Positions 22,506 through 31,867 of a DNA stretch of 64,000 nucleotides are shown piece after piece. Source of the stretch: Pedobacter sp. KBS0701. Its GTDB lineage: Bacteria > Bacteroidota > Bacteroidia > Sphingobacteriales > Sphingobacteriaceae. The stretch spans positions 3,720,001 to 3,784,000 of the forward strand of contig NZ_CP042171.1 of the NCBI RefSeq assembly GCF_005938645.2, given 5' to 3'. Position 1 is the stretch's first letter. Each line of letters starts with the position of its first letter. Under the pieces are notes generated by a model, which ran no database searches, was not told where the DNA came from, and saw nothing but the letters and a program-made list of their open reading frames with translations. The translations under genes were made by a program, and so were the position numbers.

Positions 22506-23388
22506 CTCATGCTTTGGGCTGTGGGTTTTCCACTGCGGTCGGGTTTACCTGACAGGACTGGTAATACTATTGAGGGGCTTTAGAACTATTCAGCACCTAC
22601 CGCTGTTCAATAAACCTGACAGAGCGGGTAGGTAGTCCACAGTGAAGCGCAGCGTAACGAGGACTACAAGCGATGGCGGGACCGCTGTAGCCATGAAAAA
22701 CGGAGCTTTCGTTTTCAAATAAAAAACGACTCTTGTTGTAAACCAGGCTTATTTTAGAGAAATTATCTTCTTAAAGATCCTTCTCTGCGCTCAGGATGAC
22801 AGCGCTCATGCTTTGGGCTGTGGGTTTTCTACTGCGGTCGGGTTTACCTGACAGGACTGGTAATACTATTGAGGGGCTTTAGAACTATTCCGCACCTACC
22901 GCTGTTCAATAAACCCGACAGAGCGGGTAGCCCCACAGTGAAGCGCAGCGTAACGAGGACTACAAGCGATGGCGGGACCGCTGTAGCCATGAAAAACGGA
23001 GCTTTCGTTTTCAAATAAAAAACGACTCTTGTTGTAAACCAGGCTTATTTTAGAGAAATTATCTTCTTAAAGATCCTTCTCTGCGCTCAGGATGACAGCG
23101 CTCATGCTTTGGGCTGTGGGTTTTCTACTGCGGTCGGGTTTACCTGACAGGACTGGTAATACTATTGAGGGGCTTTAGAACTATTCCGCACCTACCGCTG
23201 TTCAATAAACCCGACAGAGCGGGTAGCCCCACAGTGAAGCGCAGCGTAACGAGGACTACAAGCGATGGCGGGGCTACTGCCGCCATGGAAAACGGAGCTT
23301 TCATTTTCAGAAAACAATATTTGCTGTTCACTTAACTTATTTTGATCAAATTCTCTTTTAAAGATCCTTCACTGCGCTCAGGATGACA
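22506..23388. repeat. Three tandem ~297-bp structured repeats
   Basis: Three direct copies start at 22506, 22805 and 23101 (spacing 299 and 296 bp), each opening CTCATGCTTTGGGCTGTGGG. Within each unit, arms such as CTGTGGG...TCGGGTTTA and TAAACCCGA...CCCCACAG (22818-22846 with 22910-22938 in copy 2) can form a long hairpin. A second stem ATGGC...GCCAT follows; in copy 3 it is longer (ATGGCGG/CCGCCAT). Each unit ends with GATCCTTC(T/A)CTGCGCTCAGGATGACA. No transposase or convincing reading frame is present. The stretch 22379-22505 before it carries no gene. Confidence 0.8.
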
Positions 23389-23501
23389 AATTGTATCAGC
23401 CTGGTCTCAGCTTGAAATGATGATTAATTATAAATGTTAAATTTGTTAAAATTCTTTTTCGTTTTTAATAAATATTACGCCTTTTGGTTACATTCGTCTC
23501 C

Positions 23502-24740
23502 ATGATTAAAAGCCTTTTAGTAGCCCTTACGCTGATTATTCTGGGTACTAATGCCATTGCTCAAAACACTTTCTCAATTAGTGGTTTGGTTAGGGATCAA
23601 AAAGATGGATTACCAGGTGCAAGTATCTACTTGAGTGGTTATAAAATTGCTACTGTTGCTGATAATGACGGAAGATTTAAACTCTCCAACCTAAAGCCGG
23701 GCAGTTACGATTTACTCGTTCAACTGGTTGGTTACCTCCCCTATTCTAAAAGTGTAATCATCTCGGATAAATCGGTCCAGGTAGAGCTTGTTTTAAAAGA
23801 AAATGTTGCCCAGCTTGATGAAGTGGTGATCAGGGCTGACCCTAACCGCCAGAAATATATTAACCAGTTTAAAGAATTTTTTATTGGCAAAACGCCAAAT
23901 GCAACTCAATGCAAAATCTTAAATCCTCAGGTTTTAAATGTAGATTATGATGTAACCAAAAGTACCCTCAGCGTTTCTACAACCGAATTTTTGGTGGTCG
24001 AAAATAAAGCTTTGGGCTACCGCCTTAAATACATGCTCGATCATTTCGAATACAATTCGCGAACCCACATTATTTATTATTCTGGTCATCCGTTTTTTGA
24101 AGAATTAAAAGCTTCAGCAGCTAAAAAGAAAAAATATATTGCCGCCCGTGAAGTGGCCTATTATGGTTCTTCGCAACATTTTTTCCGTTCGCTTTATGCC
24201 AATAAAACAAAGGAAGAAGGTTTTATCATCAATAAAATGATCAAAATCCCCAACCCTAATCGTTATCCGCAATACATCATCAATACCAATTTAGAAAAGA
24301 TTAAGGCCGTCCCCGAAAAAACCGGCATCAGGCAAACCAAAGGAAAAATAGATACAGCGTTGCTTGCCTTTTGGACCAAGCAACAGGAAATGCCGAAAAC
24401 CATCGATAAATTTTCGCGAGCGGATGTGCTTACAGATACTTTAGTGCATTACTTTAACCAGAATTTAAAATACCTAAGTTATACTGATGCCTTGCTGATT
24501 CAATATACCAAAGAGAAAGAATCGCTGGCTTATTCTAAAACCGGTTTCTGGATTTTCAGGCCTTTAGATGTCCCCGAAAATGAAATCTCCGTTGCCAATT
24601 TAACCGGCGAAGGTGTACGTTTTTACGAAAATGGTGGCATTTATGATTCGCGCTCGCTCCTTTTCGAAGGCTATTGGGCTTATGAAAAAGTAGCAGATAT
24701 GGTGCCGATGGATTATGTACCGCTTCCGAAGAAGGAATGA
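23502..24740 (+). CDS. Exported CarboxypepD_reg-domain protein (paralog 2)
   Basis: A 412-residue paralog of the protein at 21134, with the same order: signal peptide ending about AIAQN, a CarboxypepD_reg-like domain (residues ~22-100, SGLVRDQKDGLPGASIYLSG), and the shared C-terminal region (VENKALGYRLKYMLDHFEYN, PMDYVPL). The ATG at 23502 starts directly at the signal peptide; an upstream TTG at 23484 would add an unlikely leader. The two genes are split only by the tandem structured repeats, so they probably arose by local duplication. The function is unknown. Confidence 0.8.
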   Translation: MIKSLLVALTLIILGTNAIAQNTFSISGLVRDQKDGLPGASIYLSGYKIATVADNDGRFKLSNLKPGSYDLLVQLVGYLPYSKSVIISDKSVQVELVLKENVAQLDEVVIRADPNRQKYINQFKEFFIGKTPNATQCKILNPQVLNVDYDVTKSTLSVSTTEFLVVENKALGYRLKYMLDHFEYNSRTHIIYYSGHPFFEELKASAAKKKKYIAAREVAYYGSSQHFFRSLYANKTKEEGFIINKMIKIPNPNRYPQYIINTNLEKIKAVPEKTGIRQTKGKIDTALLAFWTKQQEMPKTIDKFSRADVLTDTLVHYFNQNLKYLSYTDALLIQYTKEKESLAYSKTGFWIFRPLDVPENEISVANLTGEGVRFYENGGIYDSRSLLFEGYWAYEKVADMVPMDYVPLPKKE

Positions 24741-24820
24741 TGGATGATTTGAGATGGAAAATGTAAGATGTATGATGGGATCTAAAACTAAAATTGTTGA
24801 AAAGTAACCATTATTGATAC

Positions 24821-24851
24821 TTAAAATTACTAAAAATATTAGTAATTTTAA
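24821..24851 (+). promoter_or_regulatory. 12-bp perfect dyad just before the radical SAM gene
   Basis: TTAAAATTACTA (24821-24832) and TAGTAATTTTAA (24840-24851) form a perfect inverted repeat with a 7-nt spacer, ending 3 bp before the ATG at 24855. It could be a repressor operator or an RNA hairpin limiting translation. Confidence 0.45.
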
Positions 24852-24854
24852 ATT

Positions 24855-25922
24855 ATGATTGGCGAAGAAGAAAAACAGTATTTTAAAGGACGGGGTGCTC
24901 AGGTTAATCCACACAATAAGTTTTTAAAAGATGTTTACATCAAGGAACATCATGAAGGCATAGATGATTGGGAAGAAAGCGACCGCAAAACATCCTTTAT
25001 TTTCGAAAATTCAAAAACCATCGTAAACAAGGTTGACAGTCCGGATGTGGGCATGGCCTACTCGCTTAATCCCTATCAGGGATGTGAGCATGGCTGTACC
25101 TATTGTTATGCCCGCAACTCTCACCAATATTGGGGTTATAGTGCAGGTATCGAGTTTGAAAGAAAAATAATTGTAAAAAAAGACGCACCTGAACTGTTTA
25201 AAAAGTTTTTGGAAAAAAAAGGTTGGGATGCAACCACCATTTCACTTTCGGGTAATACCGATTGCTATCAACCTGCGGAAAGGAAATTTAAACTCACCCG
25301 CCAATTACTCGAAATCGCGCTGGCATACAAGCAGCCCATCGGCATGATTACTAAAAATTCTTTGATCCTCCGCGATCAGGATATTTTACAGGAAATGGCC
25401 AAGCTAAACCTCTGTATGGTTTATGTTTCCATCAATAGTTTAAATGAAGATCTGCGCCAGGTGATGGAACCGCGTACCACTACAGCAAAACAACGCTTAA
25501 GAGTGGTGGAGGAATTAAGCAAAGCCGGTATACCTATGGGGGTGATGGTCGCTCCTCTCGTTCCCGGTTTAAGCGATCATGAAATTCCGAAAATTTTAAA
25601 AGCTGTAGCCAATGCCGGTGCCATTAAAGCAGGTTATACTGTAGTTCGGTTAAACGGAGCGATAGGACAGATATTTGAAGATTGGCTGCGCAAAAACTTT
25701 CCTGACCGTTTCGAGAAAGTCTGGCATTCGATTCAGAGTTGCCACGGCGGTAATGTAAACGACAGCCGTTTTGGCGACCGAATGCGTGGCGATGGCAATA
25801 TCTCGCAGATGATCAGGGATAATTTCAGGCTGCACTGCCGTTTGAACGGCTTAAATGTAAAGGATATTATTTTAGACCACACTTTGTTCAAAATCCCAAG
25901 TAATCAGGTGAGTCTGTTTTAA
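24855..25922 (+). CDS. PA0069-family radical SAM protein
   Basis: A 355-residue radical SAM enzyme of the PA0069/Rv2578c group, related to spore photoproduct lyase-like proteins. The 4Fe-4S motif CxxxCxxC is at Cys77, Cys81 and Cys84 in YQGCEHGCTYCYARN. The family hallmarks GRGAQVNPHNKF (N-terminus) and LSGNTDCYQPAERK (about 133-146) are present. The substrate is not established for the family. It appears to stand alone, with a structured spacer on each side. Confidence 0.88.
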   Translation: MIGEEEKQYFKGRGAQVNPHNKFLKDVYIKEHHEGIDDWEESDRKTSFIFENSKTIVNKVDSPDVGMAYSLNPYQGCEHGCTYCYARNSHQYWGYSAGIEFERKIIVKKDAPELFKKFLEKKGWDATTISLSGNTDCYQPAERKFKLTRQLLEIALAYKQPIGMITKNSLILRDQDILQEMAKLNLCMVYVSINSLNEDLRQVMEPRTTTAKQRLRVVEELSKAGIPMGVMVAPLVPGLSDHEIPKILKAVANAGAIKAGYTVVRLNGAIGQIFEDWLRKNFPDRFEKVWHSIQSCHGGNVNDSRFGDRMRGDGNISQMIRDNFRLHCRLNGLNVKDIILDHTLFKIPSNQVSLF

Positions 25923-26520
25923 CATTTGGGGAGAAAAATCCCTAGCGCTCCGTGGCCGTGGTTTTATCATCACGGCTATCTCAAATTAGTTGATCACAAT
26001 TTGTAATTCTACCGCGTTGACACATCTTTTTTAAGAATAGTTTAGCATCATGCTGGGTTGCTTAAAAGAAGTATAGGCTGTACCGAAGAACGTCGTCAAT
26101 CCCAAGAGCCAGGGAAATCAAAAAAACAGGTGCAGTTCAGGTAAATTGGCAGTAACAAACCTGAAACGCAGTAGTTTTGTGTTCATAAGCGATGATTTAA
26201 TAGTTAAAAAATATTGAACACAAAATGAAGTGCCGCTGTTTTTTTGATGTGCATGGGATTGTGCAAAAGGCTCATTGCTGGATCCGATAGTCATCGGATG
26301 ACAAAGCGCTTTGGGTACTTTGGCGCTCCAAAATGCGCAGCATTCTTGAACGCCGCTAAAAACAATATTAACCGTGAAAAACTACCATGCCCCACGGCAT
26401 AGAGCGAAAAACTACAGTTAACAGTCGTTACCGATTTGCAATAGGGATTTTTGAGCTTCGGGTTTGTGATCTGCCTTAATTAATTTGTAATCCAGCTTGA
26501 TAAAACTTAGTTTTAACACC
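25923..26520. other. Gene-free spacer holding nested stem-loops
   Basis: No gene is credible across about 600 bp. The main content is the nested inverted repeat at 26117-26248. A short hairpin-like stretch (about 25928-25975, GGGAGAAAAATCCC and CCGTG...CACGG) follows the radical SAM gene and could help terminate it. A CGATAGTCATCGGATGAC segment lies near 26285. Confidence 0.5.
26117..26248. repeat. Nested 132-bp inverted-repeat element
   Basis: Outer arms ATCAAAAAAACAG (26117-26129) and CTGTTTTTTTGAT (26236-26248) are perfectly complementary. Inside them, TTTTGTGTTCA (26175-26185) pairs with TGAACACAAAA (26215-26225), and TTCAGG pairs with CCTGAA (about 26135-26164). The layout is a closed multi-arm structure, as in a structured RNA or a miniature mobile element. 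No terminal direct repeats were recognised. Confidence 0.6.
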
Positions 26521-27393
26521 ATGAACATTGCATTAGTAACCTATCTGGATAAAGGAGCTTATGATAGCACTACCGTTGAAAGCGAGGATGATAAACTCTT
26601 AAATTTCCTTAAAGAAAAAGGACTGAATATTGAAAAAGTAATCTGGAACGATCGGGATATAAACTGGGAAGATTATTCGCTTGCCATTTTAAAATCTCCA
26701 TGGGATTATTTTGACCTGATTGAAGAATTTTACCATTGGCTTGATCACCTGGAAGAAAAAAAGGTAAAATTGCTTAACCCCATTGATGTTGTGCGATGGA
26801 ATGCAAACAAACAATATCTGCGAGAAATTGAAGCAGCAGGATTAAAAATCACACCTGGTTTCTTCATTCAAAATCAAGAAAGTGTAGATCTTAGCTATTT
26901 TTTTGAGAAATTCAATACCAATAAGTTAATTGTAAAACCTTGTGTAAGTGGTGGCGCAAAAAATACATTTAAGGTAACTGCAGATAATGTAGCCGAGATA
27001 AATCAAAAATTAAATCTCCTTATTCAGGATGAAGATTTTATCATTCAGCCTTTCCTCCCAGAGATCCTGGAAAGCGGTGAATGGTCATTTATTTTTTTTA
27101 ATGGCGTGTATAGTCATTCTTTAATCAAGCAGGCTAAACCTGGCGATTTCAGGGTGCAACCGGCACATGGCGGATCTGTGCATCCCCAAACACCTGGTGA
27201 AGAACTTATTACTACCGCGCAGCAATATGTTAATTCATTCGCTAAAAACTGTCTCTATGCCCGTGTTGATGGCACTTTTGTAAATGGAGAATTTTTATTG
27301 ATGGAGCTGGAGCTGATTGAGCCATTTTTGTTCTTAAATACCGATCCTCAAAATTATGAGCGGTATTATCAGGCATTACTGGAGTTGATGTAA
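26521..27393 (+). CDS. ATP-grasp domain protein (RimK/glutathione-synthetase-like)
   Basis: A 290-residue protein with an ATP-grasp layout: an N-terminal pre-grasp domain (MNIALVTYLDKGAYDS...), a lysine-bearing segment LIVKPCVSGGAKNT near residues 137-150, the hinge segment FIIQPFLPEILESGEWSFIFF, and the metal-binding region GEFLLMELELIEPFLFL near the C-terminus. Such enzymes join a carboxylate to an amine or thiol using ATP; the substrates here are unknown. The ATG at 26521 is chosen over an upstream TTG at 26497. It is monocistronic between structured spacers. Confidence 0.78.
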   Translation: MNIALVTYLDKGAYDSTTVESEDDKLLNFLKEKGLNIEKVIWNDRDINWEDYSLAILKSPWDYFDLIEEFYHWLDHLEEKKVKLLNPIDVVRWNANKQYLREIEAAGLKITPGFFIQNQESVDLSYFFEKFNTNKLIVKPCVSGGAKNTFKVTADNVAEINQKLNLLIQDEDFIIQPFLPEILESGEWSFIFFNGVYSHSLIKQAKPGDFRVQPAHGGSVHPQTPGEELITTAQQYVNSFAKNCLYARVDGTFVNGEFLLMELELIEPFLFLNTDPQNYERYYQALLELM

Positions 27394-27415
27394 AGTGTAA
27401 AGGTTAAGCGTTTTC

Positions 27416-27477
27416 GTCATTCTCGCGCATGCGGGAATCTTAAAGCGCATTAAGATTCCCACCTGCGTGGGAATGAC
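27416..27477. repeat. REP-like palindrome after the ATP-grasp gene
   Basis: Arms 27416-27443 (GTCATTCTCGCGCATGCGGG...) and 27450-27477 pair with about five mismatches in 28. Followed by TCCTCTTTT, it may act as the terminator for the rightward gene. It is of the same general class as the palindrome after recN. Confidence 0.55.
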
Positions 27478-27601
27478 TCCTCTTTTAGGATCTGCTACCG
27501 AATCAAGGCGACAATCGCTAGGATTTATTTTATTTCTCTGCAAAAACCTAGGCCCAATATTTATAATTTTTGGCCGCACCCATTTCGAAATAAGTATATA
27601 A

Positions 27602-27634
27602 AACAAAAAAACTCCCGATGAAAATCGGGAGTTT
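27602..27634. terminator. Bidirectional terminator beyond clpC
   Basis: AACTCCCGAT (27610-27619) and ATCGGGAGTT (27624-27633) form a 10-bp stem. On the minus strand it is followed by TTTTTTTGTTTT, directly after the clpC stop, giving a textbook terminator; on the plus strand TTCTTATTTATT follows. Confidence 0.88.
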
Positions 27635-27639
27635 CTTAT

Positions 27640-30192
27640 TTATTTACTCGAAGAATCTTCTTCTTGTTTCGGTTCTTCTTTTTTCTTCTCACCCTTTTTG
27701 TGGTTGATCGAAATCAGTTCGGTAGTTTTATCGTAATCAATTTCTAAAACATCTCCTTCTGTTAATTCGCCTTTAAGAATCTCTTCAGCAATCGGATCTT
27801 CTAAATATTTCTGAATCGCCCTTTTTAACGGACGTGCTCCAAAATTACTATCGAAACCTTTATCTGCAATGTATTCTTTAGCGTTGTCAGTTAATGCAAT
27901 TTCATAACCAAGTGTATGCACGCGGCCGAATAATGCTTTTAACTCGATATCGATGATCCTGAAAATTTCTTCTTTACCTAAGCTATTGAATACCACTACA
28001 TCATCAACACGGTTTAAGAACTCCGGCGCAAAAGCACGTTTTAATGCACTTTCGATTACACCACGACTGTGAGAATCTGCCTGGTTTGTTTTTGCGGAAG
28101 TAGAGAAACCCACACCTTGACCAAAATCCTTAAGTTGACGGGCACCAATATTAGAAGTCATGATGATGATTGTATTCCTAAAATCAACTTTACGTCCTAA
28201 ACTATCAGTTAGCTGTCCTTCATCCAAAACCTGTAATAAGATATTAAATACGTCTGGGTGTGCTTTTTCAATCTCATCCAGTAAAATAACTGCATAAGGT
28301 TTTCTTCTAACTTTTTCGGTTAATTGTCCACCCTCTTCGTAACCTACGTATCCTGGAGGCGCCCCTACTAAACGTGATACTGCAAATTTCTCCATATACT
28401 CACTCATGTCGATCTGGATCAGAGAATCATCACTATCGAACATGAAACGGGCCAGTTCTTTAGCCAATTCGGTTTTACCTACTCCAGTTGGACCTAAGAA
28501 AATAAATGAACCGATCGGTTTTTTAGGGTCTTTTAATCCAGCTCTTGTACGTTGGATCGCTTTGGTCAATTTCTTGATCGCATCATCCTGACCGATAATT
28601 TTCTCAGCCACTTTATCGTACATGTTCAACAGTTTTGCACTGTCCGTTTGCCCTACACGCTGTACCGGAATCCCCGTCATCATCGAAACCACTTCGGCTA
28701 CATTATCTTCTGATACTTCGTAGCGCTTGGTTTTGGTTTCCGCTTCCCACTCCGCTTTAGCTTTATCCAATTCTTCAATTAAATTTTTCTCTGTATCGCG
28801 CAGTTTTGCAGCTTCTTCATACTTCTGGCTACGTACAACCTTGTTTTTTTCTAATTTGATATCTTCAATTTTAGCTTCGATATCAATAATATTCTGCGGA
28901 ACGTGGATGTTGGTTAAGTGAACACGCGAACCTGCCTCATCTAAAGCATCAATGGCTTTATCTGGCAAGAAACGATCTGAAATATAGCGCGATGTTAAAG
29001 TAACACAAGCTAAAATAGCTTCGTCGGTATACGTTACACCATGGTGTTCTTCGTATTTATCTTTAATACGGGTTAAAATCTCCACAGTTTCATCCGGTGT
29101 AGCAGGCTCAACCATCACTTTTTGAAAACGACGGTCTAAAGCACCATCTTTTTCAATGTACTGACGGTATTCGTCTAATGTTGTAGCACCGATACATTGA
29201 ATTTCTCCCCTTGCCAAAGCAGGTTTGAACATATTCGATGCATCTAAAGAACCTGATGCGCCACCAGCACCAACAATGGTGTGGATCTCATCAATAAACA
29301 GAATTACATCTGTAGATTTTTCAAGCTCGTTCATCACCGCTTTCATACGCTCTTCGAACTGGCCACGGTATTTTGTACCGGCCACCAGCGATGCCAAATC
29401 TAACGTAACCACACGTTTGCCAAAAAGCACACGCGAAACTTTACGTTGTACAATGCGTAAGGCCAAACCTTCAGCAATTGCCGATTTACCAACACCTGGC
29501 TCTCCAATCAAAATCGGGTTATTCTTTTTTCTACGGGATAAAATCTGCGATACGCGTTCAATTTCTTTCTCGCGACCTACAATTGGGTCTAGACGACCTT
29601 CTTCTGCAGCTTTTGTCAAATCCCGACCGAAATTATCCAGAACAGGGGTCTTAGATTTTATATCTGAAACCTTTTTAGGTGTACTAAAGCTTTCCTCTTC
29701 GCGATAATCATCATCGCCTCCTGTAGAAGCGCTATTTGAGATATCATCTCTGAAACCATTTTTATTCACTTCTACCTCCTGTTTAAAAACATCGTAAGTA
29801 ACGCCATACTGCAATAAGATTTGTGAGGCGATATTATCATCATCTCTCAAAACCGATAACAGCAGATGTTCGGTACCAATTAAATCGCTCTTAAATATTT
29901 TAGCTTCTAAGTAAGTAATTTTTAAAACTTTTTCTGCCTGTTTTGTTAATGGAATATTGCCTAAGTTTACTGTAACACTCGAAGTACCGCGAACGGCATC
30001 TTCAATTGAGCGGCGCAATTTACCTGTATCAACCCCTAACGATCGTAAAATTTTTATAGCCATGCCATCGCCTTCGCGGATGAGGCCCAATAATAAATGC
30101 TCGGTTCCGATGTAATCGTGCCCTAAGCGGAGCGCTTCCTCCCTACTAAAAGAGATTACATCTTTAACCTGTGGTGAAAATTTTGCTTCCAT
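27640..30192 (-). CDS. clpC: ATP-dependent Clp protease ATP-binding subunit ClpC
   Basis: An 850-residue class I HSP100 unfoldase that feeds substrates to ClpP. Two N-terminal Clp repeats (residues 1-145), first AAA domain with Walker A GEPGVGKS near 229, a middle coiled-coil/UVR region around 420-480, and second AAA domain with Walker A GPTGVGKT near 566. The charged tail KKGEKKKEEPKQEED is C-terminal. The length is normal for the family. It appears monocistronic, ended by the hairpin at 27602-27634. No CtsR-type operator could be recognised upstream. Confidence 0.95.
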   Translation of the reverse strand: MEAKFSPQVKDVISFSREEALRLGHDYIGTEHLLLGLIREGDGMAIKILRSLGVDTGKLRRSIEDAVRGTSSVTVNLGNIPLTKQAEKVLKITYLEAKIFKSDLIGTEHLLLSVLRDDDNIASQILLQYGVTYDVFKQEVEVNKNGFRDDISNSASTGGDDDYREEESFSTPKKVSDIKSKTPVLDNFGRDLTKAAEEGRLDPIVGREKEIERVSQILSRRKKNNPILIGEPGVGKSAIAEGLALRIVQRKVSRVLFGKRVVTLDLASLVAGTKYRGQFEERMKAVMNELEKSTDVILFIDEIHTIVGAGGASGSLDASNMFKPALARGEIQCIGATTLDEYRQYIEKDGALDRRFQKVMVEPATPDETVEILTRIKDKYEEHHGVTYTDEAILACVTLTSRYISDRFLPDKAIDALDEAGSRVHLTNIHVPQNIIDIEAKIEDIKLEKNKVVRSQKYEEAAKLRDTEKNLIEELDKAKAEWEAETKTKRYEVSEDNVAEVVSMMTGIPVQRVGQTDSAKLLNMYDKVAEKIIGQDDAIKKLTKAIQRTRAGLKDPKKPIGSFIFLGPTGVGKTELAKELARFMFDSDDSLIQIDMSEYMEKFAVSRLVGAPPGYVGYEEGGQLTEKVRRKPYAVILLDEIEKAHPDVFNILLQVLDEGQLTDSLGRKVDFRNTIIIMTSNIGARQLKDFGQGVGFSTSAKTNQADSHSRGVIESALKRAFAPEFLNRVDDVVVFNSLGKEEIFRIIDIELKALFGRVHTLGYEIALTDNAKEYIADKGFDSNFGARPLKRAIQKYLEDPIAEEILKGELTEGDVLEIDYDKTTELISINHKKGEKKKEEPKQEEDSSSK

Positions 30193-30672
30193 AATACCTT
30201 TCTTAACAGCTACGTCCCTAAACTATAAATAACTTTATAAAAATGAACCTGCTGTTTTCTTTATTTTATCAACAATTGCGCCATACGGGTGGATAAAGAG
30301 GCTTTTGAATGCCTGAGAACCCAAAATTCAATGTAAGATTATTGTTTCGATAAATATTATTTTATTTATATCTATCTACGTAATAAGTGTTCTAAAGGTT
30401 TTAAAGGGACATTTGCCAAAAACATCCGGTAACAAACATCTTATTGTCGGTTTATTGTAAGGATTTTTCAGCCATTAAAAACTGACAATTTGTATCTTTT
30501 TACTTAGGCAATTTACAAGTTTTGACAGAAAAACAAAAAGAACATGACATCATTTAACAATTTTATCAGATAGAAATTAACAAATTCGTCAAATCCAGTC
30601 TAATAATATATAATAACCTTAATAAGAAATTAACCGTAAATAAGTTGTTTTTGTTTTTAACATAGTTAAACT
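30193..30672. other. AT-rich spacer upstream of clpC
   Basis: No gene is supported. It must contain the clpC promoter, but no exact TAnnTTTG box was found on the minus strand close to the start codon. Confidence 0.4.
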
Positions 30673-30816
30673 AGAGGCTGTTTAAATTTTTATAACAAAT
30701 ATAAATAGCCTTTTGCTATCACAAGAGCGTAGTCTATTACCTTTATTAATACGTTGAGATGGTCTTCGGCTACGCTCAGACCGAAATAACGAATAATTTT
30801 ATATTAAACAGGTTCT
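30673..30816. mobile_element. MITE-like element without coding capacity
   Basis: The ends AGAGGCTGTTTAA (30673-30685) and, reverse-complemented, AGAACCTGTTTAA (30804-30816) match at 11 of 13 bases. The 144-bp interior encodes nothing and includes GGTCTTCGGCTACGCTCAGACC, itself a small palindrome. Short terminal inverted repeats with no transposase suggest a miniature element or a dispersed repeat. Confidence 0.4.
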
Positions 30817-30836
30817 AAAGGGATTGATTAAAATTA

Positions 30837-30867
30837 AAATGGCCACAGTTAATGCTGCAGCCATTTT
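30837..30867 (-). terminator. Terminator of the adhesin/PorP operon
   Basis: Arms AAAATGGC and GCCATTTT (30837-30844, 30860-30867) with an inner CAG/CTG pair form a hairpin about 125 bp past the porP stop, followed on the minus strand by TTTTAATTTTAATC. It is a reasonable end for the leftward operon. Confidence 0.55.
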
Positions 30868-30992
30868 AACTTAATGTCATTATTTAACTACTAAAATACT
30901 GCTGTACCAATATAATGGTCAGCATTTTTTGTTTTTAATTAAATTAAGCAAAAAGTATATTCAATAGTTATCTGTCCAGATATTCATTAAAG

Positions 30993-31862
30993 CTACCAAT
31001 TGATACCGAGGTTAATCTCAAAGTTTCCTGCCGTGTAACCACTTAAATTACCAGTTTGTGTGGTATACGCGGTATTAATCATATATTTTTTCTTATAATG
31101 CAACCCAACACCAAAACTTGCAGCCTTACTGGTATGATACATGGCTGTAAATAATAACTGTTGATTGGCAACTCCAAGTTGTCCGCCGATATCAACAATA
31201 TCAGCGATTCCCGTAAAAGAACGGTAAGCTACTTTAGGTTGAAACAAGCTTTCTCCAATATCAATTCTGTAACCTGCAGATGCATATACAGCAGGGGTAT
31301 TAATTAGTTTTAAGTTGTCTCTATTAAAATAATTTTTAAGGTTCACTAATGCAAAATCTGCATTAAAGCGCTTTGAGGTTAGTCCAACTCCAAAATCACC
31401 GTCGAAATACGTCCTGTGGTCGCTGTTATAGGTGCCAACCTGTGGGTCATTTGGATTTCCTATAAGGTCTTGCATATCCACCCGCTGATTCATAAAACCA
31501 GCAGACAAACCAAAATGCAATTTTGCAGATTCATTAAGCGGAAGATGATAGGCATAACTTGCCAGAATTCTCGTTTGCCTTTGTAAACCGGCTTTATCCA
31601 GATTCATGTTTAATCCTACCCCTACTCTTTCCCATCCGTAAGTGGCACTCAGGTTTTGTACCATAGGTGCACCGGGAATATTATTCCATTGTGAACGGAA
31701 GGTCAGGTCTGCAGTTGCACCTCCTGCCAACCCTGCCATGGCCGGGTTAGCAAGATAAGTGTTGTTAAAATATTGATTTAATAATGGATTAGTCTGAGCT
31801 TTTACCTTTGAAACACCGATAAGAGTAGCCAGTATTAATATTATTGTTTTCATCCTTTTCAT
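30993..31862 (-). CDS. PorP/SprF family type IX secretion membrane protein
   Basis: A 289-residue outer-membrane protein of the PorP/SprF family, needed for secretion or surface anchoring of T9SS type B adhesins such as SprB. A signal peptide ends about KVKAQ. The mature start NPLLNQYFNNTYLANPAMAG is the family signature, followed by beta-strand-rich sequence (GVGLNMNLDKAGLQRQTRI, SAGFMNQRVDMQ). It starts 5 bp after the adhesin stop on the same strand. That is the standard pairing of a CHU_C-type adhesin with its dedicated PorP partner. Confidence 0.92.
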   Translation of the reverse strand: MKRMKTIILILATLIGVSKVKAQTNPLLNQYFNNTYLANPAMAGLAGGATADLTFRSQWNNIPGAPMVQNLSATYGWERVGVGLNMNLDKAGLQRQTRILASYAYHLPLNESAKLHFGLSAGFMNQRVDMQDLIGNPNDPQVGTYNSDHRTYFDGDFGVGLTSKRFNADFALVNLKNYFNRDNLKLINTPAVYASAGYRIDIGESLFQPKVAYRSFTGIADIVDIGGQLGVANQQLLFTAMYHTSKAASFGVGLHYKKKYMINTAYTTQTGNLSGYTAGNFEINLGINW

Positions 31863-31867
31863 TTTTC

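Noticed and set aside
22506..23388. Insertion sequence
   Set aside because: No transposase frame exists; the only open stretch is 63 codons and lies within repeated non-coding sequence.
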